From NCBI GenBank assembly GCA_019930625.1, contig CP082844.1, positions 2,976,001-3,040,000 on the forward strand: a stretch of 64,000 bases of DNA, in the 5' to 3' direction. Below the pieces are notes generated by a model. It worked only from the letters and a program-made list of their open reading frames with translations. It did not search any database and was not told the origin of the DNA. Position 1 is the first letter of the stretch. Each line of letters opens with the position of its first letter. This stretch comes from Nocardia asteroides (GTDB lineage Bacteria > Actinomycetota > Actinomycetes > Mycobacteriales > Mycobacteriaceae). Positions 54,456 to 62,858 of this stretch are shown here, one piece after another. Position numbers and translations under genes: made by a program.

Positions 54456-55499
54456 TCACGGCAGCGGCGGGACCGCGTGTTCGTCGCCGATGAAGTCGAC
54501 CGAGGAGTATTCGCGCAGCTTGGTCAGGCGGTGGTAGGCGTCGATCATGCGGACCGTGCCGGACTTCGAGCGCATGACGATCGAGTGGGTCGACGCGCCG
54601 CCGCCGTAGTAGCGCACGCCGCGCAGCAGGTCGCCGTCGGTGACGCCGGTGGCGCAGAAGAAGACGTTGTCACCGGAGACCAGGTCTTCGGTGGTCAGGA
54701 CGCGGTCGAGGTCGTGGCCCGCGTCGATGGCCTTCTGCCGTTCCTCGTCGTCCTTCGGCGCGAGCATGCCCTGTAGTTCGCCGCCCATACAGCGCATCGC
54801 GGCGGCGGCGATGATGCCCTCGGGGGTGCCGCCGATGCCGACCAGGATGTCGGTGCCGGAGTCGGGGCGGGCCGCGGCGATCGCGCCCGCGACGTCGCCG
54901 TCGGAGATCAGGCGGATGCGGGCGCCCGCGTCGCGCACCTGCTGGATCAGTTCGGCGTGCCGGGGACGGTCCAGGATGCAGACGGTCAGGTCGGACTTCG
55001 ACAAGTTCTTGGCCTTGGCGACCCGGCTGATGTTCTCGCCGATGGGGGCCGAGATATCGATCACGTCGGCGGCGTCGGGGCCGACGGCGATCTTGTGCAT
55101 GTAGAACACCGCGGACGGGTCGAACATGGCGCCGCGCTCGGCGACGGCCAGCACCGAGATCGCGCCGGGCACGCCCTTGGACATCAGCGTGGTGCCGTCG
55201 ATCGGGTCGACCGCGAAGTCCACTTCAGGACCGGTGCCGTCGCCCACGGCCTCGCCGTTGTACAGCATGGGCGCTTCGTCCTTCTCGCCCTCGCCGATGA
55301 CGACGATGCCGCGCATGGACACCGAGCTGACCAGCTGCCGCATGGCGTCGACGGCGGCTCCGTCGCCCCCCTCCTTGTCGCCGCGTCCGACCCACCGGCC
55401 CGCGGCCATCGCCCCGGCCTCGGTCACGCGGACCAGCTCGAGTGCGAGGTTGCGGTCGGGCGCCTCGCGGCGGCTAGGTGTGGGAGAAGTTGCCGTCAT
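54456..55499 (-). CDS. glpX: Fructose-1,6-bisphosphatase class II
   Basis: 347 residues. [32 protein letters not shown] and the metal motif [16 protein letters not shown] identify the lithium-sensitive GlpX family. Essential for gluconeogenesis in mycobacteria (Rv1099c). The ATG at 55497-55499 has AGGAGG about 9 nt upstream; longer frames extend through non-coding sequence. Confidence 0.92.
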   Translation of the reverse strand: MTATSPTPSRREAPDRNLALELVRVTEAGAMAAGRWVGRGDKEGGDGAAVDAMRQLVSSVSMRGIVVIGEGEKDEAPMLYNGEAVGDGTGPEVDFAVDPIDGTTLMSKGVPGAISVLAVAERGAMFDPSAVFYMHKIAVGPDAADVIDISAPIGENISRVAKAKNLSKSDLTVCILDRPRHAELIQQVRDAGARIRLISDGDVAGAIAAARPDSGTDILVGIGGTPEGIIAAAAMRCMGGELQGMLAPKDDEERQKAIDAGHDLDRVLTTEDLVSGDNVFFCATGVTDGDLLRGVRYYGGGASTHSIVMRSKSGTVRMIDAYHRLTKLREYSSVDFIGDEHAVPPLP

Positions 55500-55628
55500 T
55501 GCGGGGTGCCTCCTGTGCGTCGGTACGTACCGGTCGATTGTCTCATTCGGTCTGGCACGGGCGTACACCCCTGCTGCGCGGGTCGGGGTGGGCGGGGCGG
55601 CATCGCCGCGCGAGTGGATACTGGGAGC

Positions 55629-56195
55629 GTGTCGTACCAAAAGCCGCGCATCTTGAACGACTACCGGGATCTGTTCTGGTCGTTGATCCCGTTGGTGCTG
55701 ATCGCGCTGGTGTTCGCGGGCCTGGCCAGCCAGTGCAGTTTCGCCGCGAACGGTCCGACGCAGGGGCAGATCCCCCATTTCGACGTCGAAGCGGCGCTAA
55801 CCGCCGACGCTCGTTCCTTGCCGTTCCCGATCCGGAACCCCGCTCTGCCCGCTGATTGGACGCCCAATTCCGGCAGCCGTGAATCCATCGGCGGCACCGG
55901 CGGCGGATCGGTCAGCACGGTCGGCTACATCACGCCGCAGGGCACCTACATGCGATTCACCCAGAGCAACGCGACCGAGGAGGCGCTGGCCCGGTTCGTG
56001 CTCGGGTCCCGGTATGCCAGCGGCGCCGAGCAGGTGGGGGCGCAGAAGTGGATCGTCTACGCCGAGCAGGGGTCGGAGACGGCGTGGATCACCGACCTCG
56101 GCCAGTCCCGCGTACTGATCACCGGTGCGGGCGACCAGGCGGCGTTCACCACGCTCGCCCAGGCGATCACGGCGGCGCAGCCGCTGCAACGCTGA
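55629..56195 (+). CDS. DUF4245 membrane-anchored protein
   Basis: 188 residues. [27 protein letters not shown] is an N-terminal anchor, then an external domain with [45 protein letters not shown] and [18 protein letters not shown]. This is the DUF4245 pattern. Order beside glpX matches Rv1100. GTG start with GGGAGC. Function unknown. Confidence 0.82.
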   Translation: MSYQKPRILNDYRDLFWSLIPLVLIALVFAGLASQCSFAANGPTQGQIPHFDVEAALTADARSLPFPIRNPALPADWTPNSGSRESIGGTGGGSVSTVGYITPQGTYMRFTQSNATEEALARFVLGSRYASGAEQVGAQKWIVYAEQGSETAWITDLGQSRVLITGAGDQAAFTTLAQAITAAQPLQR

Positions 56196-56277
56196 CCCGC
56201 CCCTTGCTGTCGGCCGCGCGCGACCGCTAGGGTTTGCCGCGGTACGTGGCACGTGCCGAACCGGATCTCGGAGGTCG

Positions 56278-56337
56278 ATGAATATGGCTGTCAACAGCCG
56301 TTCTTCGCATGCCCTTCGCCGGTTCGCGCGCCACTGA
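56278..56337 (+). CDS. 19-residue leader peptide candidate
   Basis: Reads MNMAVNSRSSHALRRFARH, preceded by GGAGG at the correct distance. Its last codons form the 5' arm of the hairpin at 56319-56366, and the acetyltransferase gene begins 57 nt after its stop. Composition is Ser/Arg-rich. Confidence 0.5.
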   Translation: MNMAVNSRSSHALRRFARH

Positions 56338-56376
56338 TTCTCCGCATACACCTCGACGCGGACCGGTCTTTTCTTC
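56319..56376 (+). promoter_or_regulatory. Attenuator-like hairpin with U-tract before the GNAT gene
   Basis: CCGGTTCGCG (56319-56328) pairs with CGCGGACCGG (56357-56366), 10 bp including one G-U, followed by TCTTTTCTTC. The 28-nt loop contains the leader stop codon. A ribosome moving or stalling on the leader would decide whether the hairpin forms. Confidence 0.45.
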
Positions 56377-56394
56377 GATGACCAGGAGTGTCAC

Positions 56395-56898
56395 GTGTCT
56401 GCTCTCATTTCCCCCGACCTGCGCACCGAACGCCTGATCCTGCGGTCGTGGACCGCCGACGAGGCCGCCGCCGTGCTCGACGACCGGCGTCGGCCCGCGT
56501 GGTCGGCGGACTTTCCCGCCGAAGGAGATCGCGTCATCGCGGAGTTGTTCGCCGCGAACCCGGACTGGCTCGGCCCGTTCGGCCACCGCCTGATCGTCGA
56601 GCGATCGAGTGGACTCGTCGTCGGATCGATCGGGCTTTTCTGGCCGCCCTCCGACGGAGAGCTGGAGATCGGGTACGGCGTCGTCGCCTCGCGTCGCGCT
56701 CGTGGCTACGCCACCGAGGCCACCGTCGCCTTGACGGCGCACGCGTTCACCGCGCCCGGCGTCCGCGTGGTGCGCGCCGATGCGGAACTGTCCAATCCGT
56801 CGTCGGTGCGTGTGCTGGAGAAGGCCGGATTCCAGCGGCTGAGCAGCGCGGGCGGCGTCGCGCGATTCCGCGCCGTGGCCGCGCCGCGCCAGGAATGA
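56395..56898 (+). CDS. GNAT-family acetyltransferase (RimJ/RimL-like)
   Basis: 167 residues. LRTERLILRSWTADEAAAVL at the start, EIGYGVVASRRARGYATEAT (acetyl-CoA binding R/QxxGxG/A) and NPSSVRVLEKAGFQ at the end are typical of RimJ/RimL-type N-acetyltransferases. AGGAG lies 9 nt before the GTG. The upstream leader and attenuator suggest regulated expression, perhaps by translation stress. Substrate unknown. Confidence 0.8.
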   Translation: MSALISPDLRTERLILRSWTADEAAAVLDDRRRPAWSADFPAEGDRVIAELFAANPDWLGPFGHRLIVERSSGLVVGSIGLFWPPSDGELEIGYGVVASRRARGYATEATVALTAHAFTAPGVRVVRADAELSNPSSVRVLEKAGFQRLSSAGGVARFRAVAAPRQE

Positions 56899-56913
56899 CC
56901 GAGCGGGCTGTCG

Positions 56914-57258
56914 TCAGTGGTGGCTCACCACGTTGACGACGGTTCCGCTCGGGTCACGGACGAAGAAGCGGCGCACGCCCCAGGGCTCGTCGCGCAAGGG
57001 ATAGACGACGTCGGCGCCCGCGGCGGTCACCGCCGCGTGTACGGCGTCGACGTCGTCTACCTCCACACTCATGTCGGGCTGGAGCTGTCCGGCTTCCGGG
57101 CCGACGAGCAGCACCTGGGCGGTCGGGTTGGACGGGGAGGCCATAGTCACGACCCAGCCGAGGTCCATCGCTTCGCGGAAGCCGAGCAGCCGGTAGAACT
57201 CGCGACTGGCGGCCAGGTCGGTGGTGCGGACGTCCGGCGTGGCGCGGCGGATGGTCAT
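56914..57258 (-). CDS. VOC/glyoxalase superfamily protein
   Basis: 114 residues. One VOC module: [43 protein letters not shown] and [19 protein letters not shown]. Starts within the xseB stop codon (4-nt overlap), so translated with exonuclease VII. Metal-dependent dioxygenase, isomerase or resistance roles are possible; none can be chosen. Confidence 0.78.
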   Translation of the reverse strand: MTIRRATPDVRTTDLAASREFYRLLGFREAMDLGWVVTMASPSNPTAQVLLVGPEAGQLQPDMSVEVDDVDAVHAAVTAAGADVVYPLRDEPWGVRRFFVRDPSGTVVNVVSHH

Positions 57259-57530
57259 TCCCGCTGTTCCAGGTCGGTGCGGTGCAGTGCGTCCTCGACG
57301 CGCTTGCGCGCCCCTGCCAGATGTTCTTCGCAGCGGTTGGCCAGCGCCTCACCGCGTTCCCACAGTGCGAGGGACTCGTCGAGGTCGAGGCCGCCTTGTT
57401 CGAGGATCTTGACGACGTTGACCAGTTCGTCGCGCGCGCGTTCGTAGCCGAAACCGGCGATCTCGGCCGAATCGTCGGCCGGGTCGGCTCCCGCCCCGTT
57501 CTTCCCCGCGGACTTGCCGGATTCGGCCAA
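57255..57530 (-). CDS. xseB: Exodeoxyribonuclease VII small subunit
   Basis: 91 residues. [44 protein letters not shown] is the XseB helical hairpin. It begins 2 nt after the xseA stop. An acidic/Gly-rich N-terminal tail of 25 residues is longer than usual. Confidence 0.9.
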   Translation of the reverse strand: MAESGKSAGKNGAGADPADDSAEIAGFGYERARDELVNVVKILEQGGLDLDESLALWERGEALANRCEEHLAGARKRVEDALHRTDLEQRE

Positions 57531-57532
57531 GG

Positions 57533-58855
57533 TCAGTTCCTCCCGGTGTCGGTGTGCTTCGCGCCGAGCGCCTGAGTGCCGAGCGCGGCGGCCGTGACGG
57601 CGCCGTCGGCGACCCGGATGCGCAGCTGGCTGCCGGCCGGCGCGTCCTCGATCGAGCGCACCACCTCCCGTTCCCGGCCGGTGACGCGCTGTACGACAGC
57701 GTAACCACGGGCCAGTGTGGCGGCCGGGCCCACGGCGGTGAGTTTCTCGCGCAGATGCCGGGTGGCCGTGGATTCGGTTCGGAGGAGTTGCTCGACGAAG
57801 CGGCGCGCGGCGGCGCGCAGGCGTTCGACCTCTTCCTGGCGGCGATCGATCTCGCGCAGCGGGTCGGCCAGCACGGGCCGCGACCGCCGCTGGGCCAGCG
57901 CCCTGGTCTCCCGGTCGACCCAGCCGCGCAGCGCGGCGGCGCTGCGTTCCCGCAGCTCACGGATGCAGGCCAGTTCGGCGGCGGCGTCGGGGACGATCCG
58001 CTTGGCGGCATCGGTGGGGGTCGCCGCGCGCAGGTCCGCGACCAGGTCGCTGAGGGGGTTGTCCGGTTCGTGGCCGATCGCGCTGACGATCGGCGTGGTC
58101 GCGGCCACGATCGCGCGGCACAGCGCCTCGTCGGAGAAGGGCAGCAGGTCTTCCACGCTGCCGCCGCCGCGCGCGAGGACGATCACCTCGACAGCCGGGT
58201 GACGATCGAGCTCGGCCAGCGCCGTGAGCATCTGCGACACCGCCGTCGGCCCCTGCACGGCTGTGTTGCGGATTTCGAAACGCACCGCGGGCCAGCGATT
58301 GCGGGCGACGCTCAGCACGTCGCGCTCCGCGGCGCTGGCGCGGCCGGTGATCAAGCCGATCGTTCCGGGCAGGAAGGGGATCGGGCGTTTGAGCCGGGGA
58401 TCGAACAGGCCCTCGGCCGCCAGCAGCGCCTTCAACCGTTCGATGCGGGCCAGGAGTTCGCCGATGCCGACCGGCCGGATCTCCAGCACGCGCAACGAGA
58501 TCGTGCCGCGCCCGGTGAAGAACGAGAGCTTGCCGTAGACGACCACCCGGCTGCCCTCTTGCAAGGGAACGGGGGAGCTGCGGATGAGGTCCGGGTCGCA
58601 GGTCACCGACAGCGACATGTCGGCCGATGGGTCGCGCAGCACCAGGAACGCGGTGCGGGTGCCCGGACGGAGATTGATCTGGGTGATCTGACCCTCTACC
58701 CAGATGCTGCCGAGCCGGTCGATCCACTGGGCGACCTTCATGGACACCGAGCGCACCGGCCAGGGGTGCGCGGCGGAATTGGCCGGCGCGGCGGCGGAGT
58801 GGCCGGAGGTGTCCCGGCCGGCCGTCGGCGACGAAGGTGTCCGGGGTTCGGTCAC
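57533..58855 (-). CDS. xseA: Exodeoxyribonuclease VII large subunit
   Basis: 440 residues from GTG 58853-58855. OB-fold part [21 protein letters not shown], then the catalytic region [51 protein letters not shown], a coiled coil, and the C-terminal ARGYAVVQR. Degrades single-stranded DNA to short oligonucleotides together with XseB. The GTG overlaps the stop of the upstream gene (GTGA). Confidence 0.92.
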   Translation of the reverse strand: MTEPRTPSSPTAGRDTSGHSAAAPANSAAHPWPVRSVSMKVAQWIDRLGSIWVEGQITQINLRPGTRTAFLVLRDPSADMSLSVTCDPDLIRSSPVPLQEGSRVVVYGKLSFFTGRGTISLRVLEIRPVGIGELLARIERLKALLAAEGLFDPRLKRPIPFLPGTIGLITGRASAAERDVLSVARNRWPAVRFEIRNTAVQGPTAVSQMLTALAELDRHPAVEVIVLARGGGSVEDLLPFSDEALCRAIVAATTPIVSAIGHEPDNPLSDLVADLRAATPTDAAKRIVPDAAAELACIRELRERSAAALRGWVDRETRALAQRRSRPVLADPLREIDRRQEEVERLRAAARRFVEQLLRTESTATRHLREKLTAVGPAATLARGYAVVQRVTGREREVVRSIEDAPAGSQLRIRVADGAVTAAALGTQALGAKHTDTGRN

Positions 58856-59511
58856 TGGGCCTGCACGGTGGCGATCCGGTTCGTCAGCATGGTCACGAAC
58901 GGCGCCCTGGCCCGGGTGTGCTGCTCGTACTCCAGCAGCGCGGTGAGGTCTTCGACTGTCAGCAGGCGCAGCCGGGCACGCAGCTGGGCCAGGGTCATGG
59001 TGGCGTAGTCGTAGCGGATGGCGACTTCCGGTTCGGTGATCCGGGGCGCTTCCGCGACCGGGTCGAGCTCCGATTCCGGATCGGTCGGCTCCGGTTCTTC
59101 GGCCGGTTGTTCGGCGATCGTCGGCGCGGCGGCGTGGCCGTTGGTCTCGCCCGCGCGGGCGTCGTCCGCTGGGAAGGATTCGGGCGAGCGGAACGGCTCC
59201 GGATCGTCGGCGGTGTAGAGATCGAATCGACTGCTGCGAAGCGGAGCGGGGCTCGGCTCGTCGGCGAGGTCCTCCTCGAAGGTGGCCCACTCCGGCTGCT
59301 CGACCGGGCGGTTGGCCCAACGGTCGAATACCGCGTCGCCTTTCAGGGCCAGACTGGTCACGAACTGCTGGACGTGCATAGTCGTCTGCAGCATCTGACT
59401 TATGGCCGTGATCGGGAGATTCATTGCCGCCGTGGGTAACCGGCGGGATTCCTCGAGGGCGTATACGGCGGCCCCGGCGGCGACCCGGGCCAGAAAGGGT
59501 GGTCGAAACAT
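58852..59511 (-). CDS. Lipid-droplet-associated-type protein (Rv1109c-like)
   Basis: 219 residues starting [21 protein letters not shown]. An amphipathic N-terminal half ([36 protein letters not shown]) resembles actinobacterial lipid-droplet or membrane-surface proteins, then an acidic linker and a C-terminal helical domain [30 protein letters not shown]. Position upstream of xseA matches Rv1109c. Translationally coupled to xseA. Lipid-droplet role is inferred from related annotations. Confidence 0.7.
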   Translation of the reverse strand: MFRPPFLARVAAGAAVYALEESRRLPTAAMNLPITAISQMLQTTMHVQQFVTSLALKGDAVFDRWANRPVEQPEWATFEEDLADEPSPAPLRSSRFDLYTADDPEPFRSPESFPADDARAGETNGHAAAPTIAEQPAEEPEPTDPESELDPVAEAPRITEPEVAIRYDYATMTLAQLRARLRLLTVEDLTALLEYEQHTRARAPFVTMLTNRIATVQAQ

Positions 59512-59808
59512 GGTCCTAGCCTGCCCGAAATGGTGTGCTATGCAAAGGAGGGGTGGGCGCGGTTCGGATATTCGCCCGCAACGGCGCGCGGCCGATCGGC
59601 GGGAATTGCGCGACGCTGTGCTCATAAAGCGGAGAATAAACCCAGGTCTCGGCGGGAGTGTCCGCCGAGAGTCACCGCGGCTTGTCGCCGGCTCCGCTGT
59701 GACGGCCTTGCGCCGCAGTTCGCGACCCGTCCTCCGCGGATACCGGCGGGAATGTGACGGACAACTCCCGGACGTGGCAGGGTCCCGGGCCGCACGTATC
59801 CTGTGGGC

Positions 59809-60819
59809 ATGTCTTCGGCCATTCCCTTGAACGTCGGAATCGCCCGCTCGGCAGGCGCCGCAAACGCCGTTGCCGACGGCGGGAAACGCGTGCTGCTCGC
59901 GGAACCGCGGGGGTACTGCGCCGGCGTGGACCGCGCGGTCGAAACCGTCGAGAAGGCGCTGGACAAACACGGCGCGCCCATCTACGTGCGCAAGGAGATC
60001 GTGCACAACCGGCACGTCGTGGAGACGCTGCGCGAACGCGGCGTGGTCTTCGTCGACGAGACCGACGAGGTCCCCGAGGGCGCGGTCGTCGTGTTCTCCG
60101 CGCACGGCGTGTCGCCCGCGGTGCACGCCTCGGCCGCCGAGCGCAATCTGCACACCATCGACGCCACCTGCCCGCTGGTGACCAAGGTCCACCAGGAGGC
60201 CAAGCGGTTCGCCCGCGACGACTACGACATCCTCCTGATCGGTCACGAGGGTCACGAGGAGGTCGAGGGCACCGCCGGTGAGGCGCCCGAGCACGTCCAG
60301 CTGGTCGACGGTCCCGACGCGGTGGACAACGTCAGCGTGCGCGACGAGTCGAAGGTGATCTGGCTCTCGCAGACCACGCTGAGCGTGGACGAGACGATGG
60401 AGACGGTGCAGCGGCTGCGCAAGCGCTTCCCCGGCCTGCAGGACCCGCCGAGCGACGACATCTGCTACGCCACGCAGAACCGCCAGGTGGCGGTGAAGGC
60501 GATGGCGCCGGAATGCGACCTGGTGATCGTGGTCGGCTCGCGCAACTCGTCGAACTCGGTGCGATTGGTCGAGGTGGCCCTCGGCGCGGGCGCCAAATCG
60601 GCGTATCTGGTGGACTTCGCTCGCGAGGTCGACCCGGCCTGGCTCGAAGGTGTCCGCACGATCGGCATCACCTCGGGTGCCTCGGTCCCCGACATCCTGG
60701 TCCGCGGCGTCCTGGACATGCTGGCCGAGCACGGCTACGGCGACGTCCAGCCGGTCACCACGGCCAACGAAACCCTCGTCTTCGCGCTGCCCCGGGAACT
60801 GCGCGACGCCCGTCGCTGA
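59809..60819 (+). CDS. ispH: 4-hydroxy-3-methylbut-2-enyl diphosphate reductase
   Basis: 336 residues. The three cluster cysteines are in [18 protein letters not shown] and [19 protein letters not shown] and GSRNSSNS are conserved substrate residues. Last step of the MEP isoprenoid pathway, yielding IPP and DMAPP, which the Z-FPP synthase in this window consumes. TATCCT lies 6 nt before the ATG at 59809, so a leaderless mRNA is likely. Corresponds to Rv1110. Confidence 0.93.
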   Translation: MSSAIPLNVGIARSAGAANAVADGGKRVLLAEPRGYCAGVDRAVETVEKALDKHGAPIYVRKEIVHNRHVVETLRERGVVFVDETDEVPEGAVVVFSAHGVSPAVHASAAERNLHTIDATCPLVTKVHQEAKRFARDDYDILLIGHEGHEEVEGTAGEAPEHVQLVDGPDAVDNVSVRDESKVIWLSQTTLSVDETMETVQRLRKRFPGLQDPPSDDICYATQNRQVAVKAMAPECDLVIVVGSRNSSNSVRLVEVALGAGAKSAYLVDFAREVDPAWLEGVRTIGITSGASVPDILVRGVLDMLAEHGYGDVQPVTTANETLVFALPRELRDARR

Positions 60820-61176
60820 CGGACGCCGAGCCCGCTCAGATCGCGAGAATGTACGGGATGGGCGTCCCACTCGACGCGCGAGTCGCGTGGTCACCACAAC
60901 GCTGATCGCCCTCGCGGACCGCGAGGGAAAACCTTCGCGGGAATCGCTCGAATCGTCCGCTGACCACGGCACAGCGTTATGCGCGCCATTTCCGGGGTGG
61001 TTGCCGACATTCCCGTGCGGCTCGGTACACCGGCGAAGACTGAGCCTTCGCGCCGAATCGCATCGCCGTATCTCAGTGCGGTGGCCACCGATCCGGTCGG
61101 CATGTTGCTGGCACCCGGCACTCGGAGTTCGCCGCGGAGACCGACTTCGGGAAACCGGCTGAGCGGCGAACTCGTT
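60820..61176. other. Intergenic region, no gene recognised
   Basis: About 360 nt between convergent ispH and the DUF6542 gene. No frame with convincing composition and no clear terminator hairpin was found by eye. Confidence 0.4.
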
Positions 61177-62037
61177 CTACAGATTCTCCGGCCTGCGCCG
61201 TTCCGTGCGGCCCGAGTCGCGGTAGCGCACATTGGGCTGAGGATGCGGCGGCACTTCGCGACGGCGGCCCGCACCGCGCGGTGGTTCGCCTTCCGGACGG
61301 GGCATTGCCGCGGTGGGGCGGGTGGCGCCCCGGGCAGGAGCCCGGCCTTCGCGCGGACGAGACGGTGCGACGCGCGGCGGGGTGTCGGCGACCTGCGCCG
61401 CAGGCCGGCGCGCCGGCCGCGGGGCGGGCTCGTCCGACTCGTCCACCTCGAGTTCGTCGGGCTCCTTCTTCGGGCGGCGGGCTTTGCGGCGCGCCGGGTC
61501 CGAGACGCCGCCGGAGGAACGGGCGGGTCTGCTCTTCTTCGCCGACGACTTGCCCCAGCTCTCGCCGCGGCGGGCCGAGAGCGGCCGTGCGTCCTGCTCC
61601 TCGCGGCGATGCAAGTAGATCCGGGCGCCGCCGATCAGCAGGACGACGACCGTGGCGAGCATCATCGTCGGAAAACGGTTCACCAGCGGGATCGCCAAAT
61701 TGAGCAGGATGTCCTTCAAAGAGGTCGATCCACGGCCGGTGAGATGCTGATAGGCCAGCGGGACGGCGACGAAGAGCAGCAGTGGCGGCAGCACCATCGT
61801 GCTGAACAAGCCGCGGTAGCGCACGGCGGCGACGGCCGCCACACACCCCAGCACGTACAGCGCGGCGAACGTGCCGGTCAGCTCGGCGCTGCCGCCGCTG
61901 GCATCGATCAGAAACCCCAGAAACGTGCAGGCAACCGCGATCAGGATCGCCGCGCCGACCGGGATTCCCGGCACCGACGGCAGGATCGAGCGTTGCGGCG
62001 CGGGCACCCGGGATCGCACACGTTCGGAAGCAGCCAC
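61177..62037 (-). CDS. DUF6542 membrane protein with long basic Arg/Pro-rich tail
   Basis: 286 residues. Four hydrophobic segments in the first 145 residues (VGAAILIAVACTFLGFLIDAS..., FSTMVLPPLLLFVAVPLAYQ..., MLATVVVLLIGGARIYLHRR), then a disordered Arg/Pro/Ala/Glu tail of 140 residues. TAGTGT lies 7 nt before GTG 62037, favouring that start over GTG 62046. Same position as Rv1111c next to ispH. Function unknown. Confidence 0.75.
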   Translation of the reverse strand: MAASERVRSRVPAPQRSILPSVPGIPVGAAILIAVACTFLGFLIDASGGSAELTGTFAALYVLGCVAAVAAVRYRGLFSTMVLPPLLLFVAVPLAYQHLTGRGSTSLKDILLNLAIPLVNRFPTMMLATVVVLLIGGARIYLHRREEQDARPLSARRGESWGKSSAKKSRPARSSGGVSDPARRKARRPKKEPDELEVDESDEPAPRPARRPAAQVADTPPRVAPSRPREGRAPARGATRPTAAMPRPEGEPPRGAGRRREVPPHPQPNVRYRDSGRTERRRPENL

Positions 62038-62203
62038 GATATGCACACTAGTTGCCGCCGCGCTCGGCGGCGTGGCGGCACGGCCATTGTCCCGGTTACT
62101 CGACCGCCTCGGCGAAGCCCACGCGCGCGGCCGGGAATCCACGCGCGCGATCGCGTGCACGCCCTGGTCGGCTATTTCCAGATCGTCCAGGGGTTGGTCG
62201 GCA

Positions 62204-62555
62204 TGCGCGCAGGTGTTCGGCGTACCTGGTGAGCTGCTCGGCTCGTACGTCGGGGTCCACGGCGCCGCAGGCGTCCAGGTAGGAGGCGAACGGCGCCCGA
62301 GCTGGATCTCGCCCCACCGCCCCGGTCCTGGGGCGCACGCAGCCCGGACCAGCTGACCGATCTGCTCGGTGAGCAGGTGGGAGATGCGCTGCATGCTCGC
62401 GACTGTCGCAGCAACCGTTCGTTGTCCGCGGCCGCCGCGAGCTGTGTATCCGCCACCGCGGCGCGATGCCCGGCCCGCGCGGCACGGCTCATCCGGCCGA
62501 GGCCGCAACCCGCGGCGAACACCGGCGTCGGTGCGACGAGCATCGGGGCGGTCAT
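62204..62555 (-). pseudogene. rmuC: Decayed rmuC (DNA recombination protein) remnant
   Basis: Pieces in three frames follow one another: MTAPMLVAPTPVFAAGCGLG with VADTQLAAAADNERLLRQS (62555 to about 62400), then MQRISHLLTEQIGQLVRA with GRWGEIQLGR (62394 to about 62300), then FASYLDACGAVDPDVRAEQL with TRYAEHLRA (62290-62204). GRWGEIQL and the YLDA...DPDVRAEQLxxxAxHLR block are RmuC signatures. The normal gene is over 1 kb, so most of the core has been lost. RmuC genes are commonly found near xseA/ispH in actinobacteria. Confidence 0.6.
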
Positions 62556-62858
62556 GGCGCAGATAGTGCCGTAGGTCACCGACAAGAACGAGCACGGAGC
62601 GACTATTCGGCATCGCGTCGGCAACAGGCTTGCCGGCGCGCCGCCGTCCGGTCCGCACACCGTGCGGGATGCCGACAGCCGGAAGCTCCCGCGTCGGAAT
62701 GCACGGGAGGCAAAGGCATGTGCGGCGATCGGCCTCGTGGCGCATTCCGCCCCTGATCCGAAGCCGGTGGCGGACACGCCGGGCCTCGGCTGGGCAAACC
62801 GGACACAGCGGGCGTGGCGATTGGAGTCTGTCGGTGCCTTGGCCTACGGTTTCGCGGC
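62556..62858. other. Intergenic region before sbcD
   Basis: About 300 nt without a recognised gene; TACGGT 8 nt before the sbcD ATG is a likely -10 box. Confidence 0.4.

Noticed and set aside
58852..60972. Long minus-strand frame running through ispH
   Set aside because: The part beyond 59511 is antisense to ispH, which has all catalytic cysteines. Only the Rv1109c-like part is coding.
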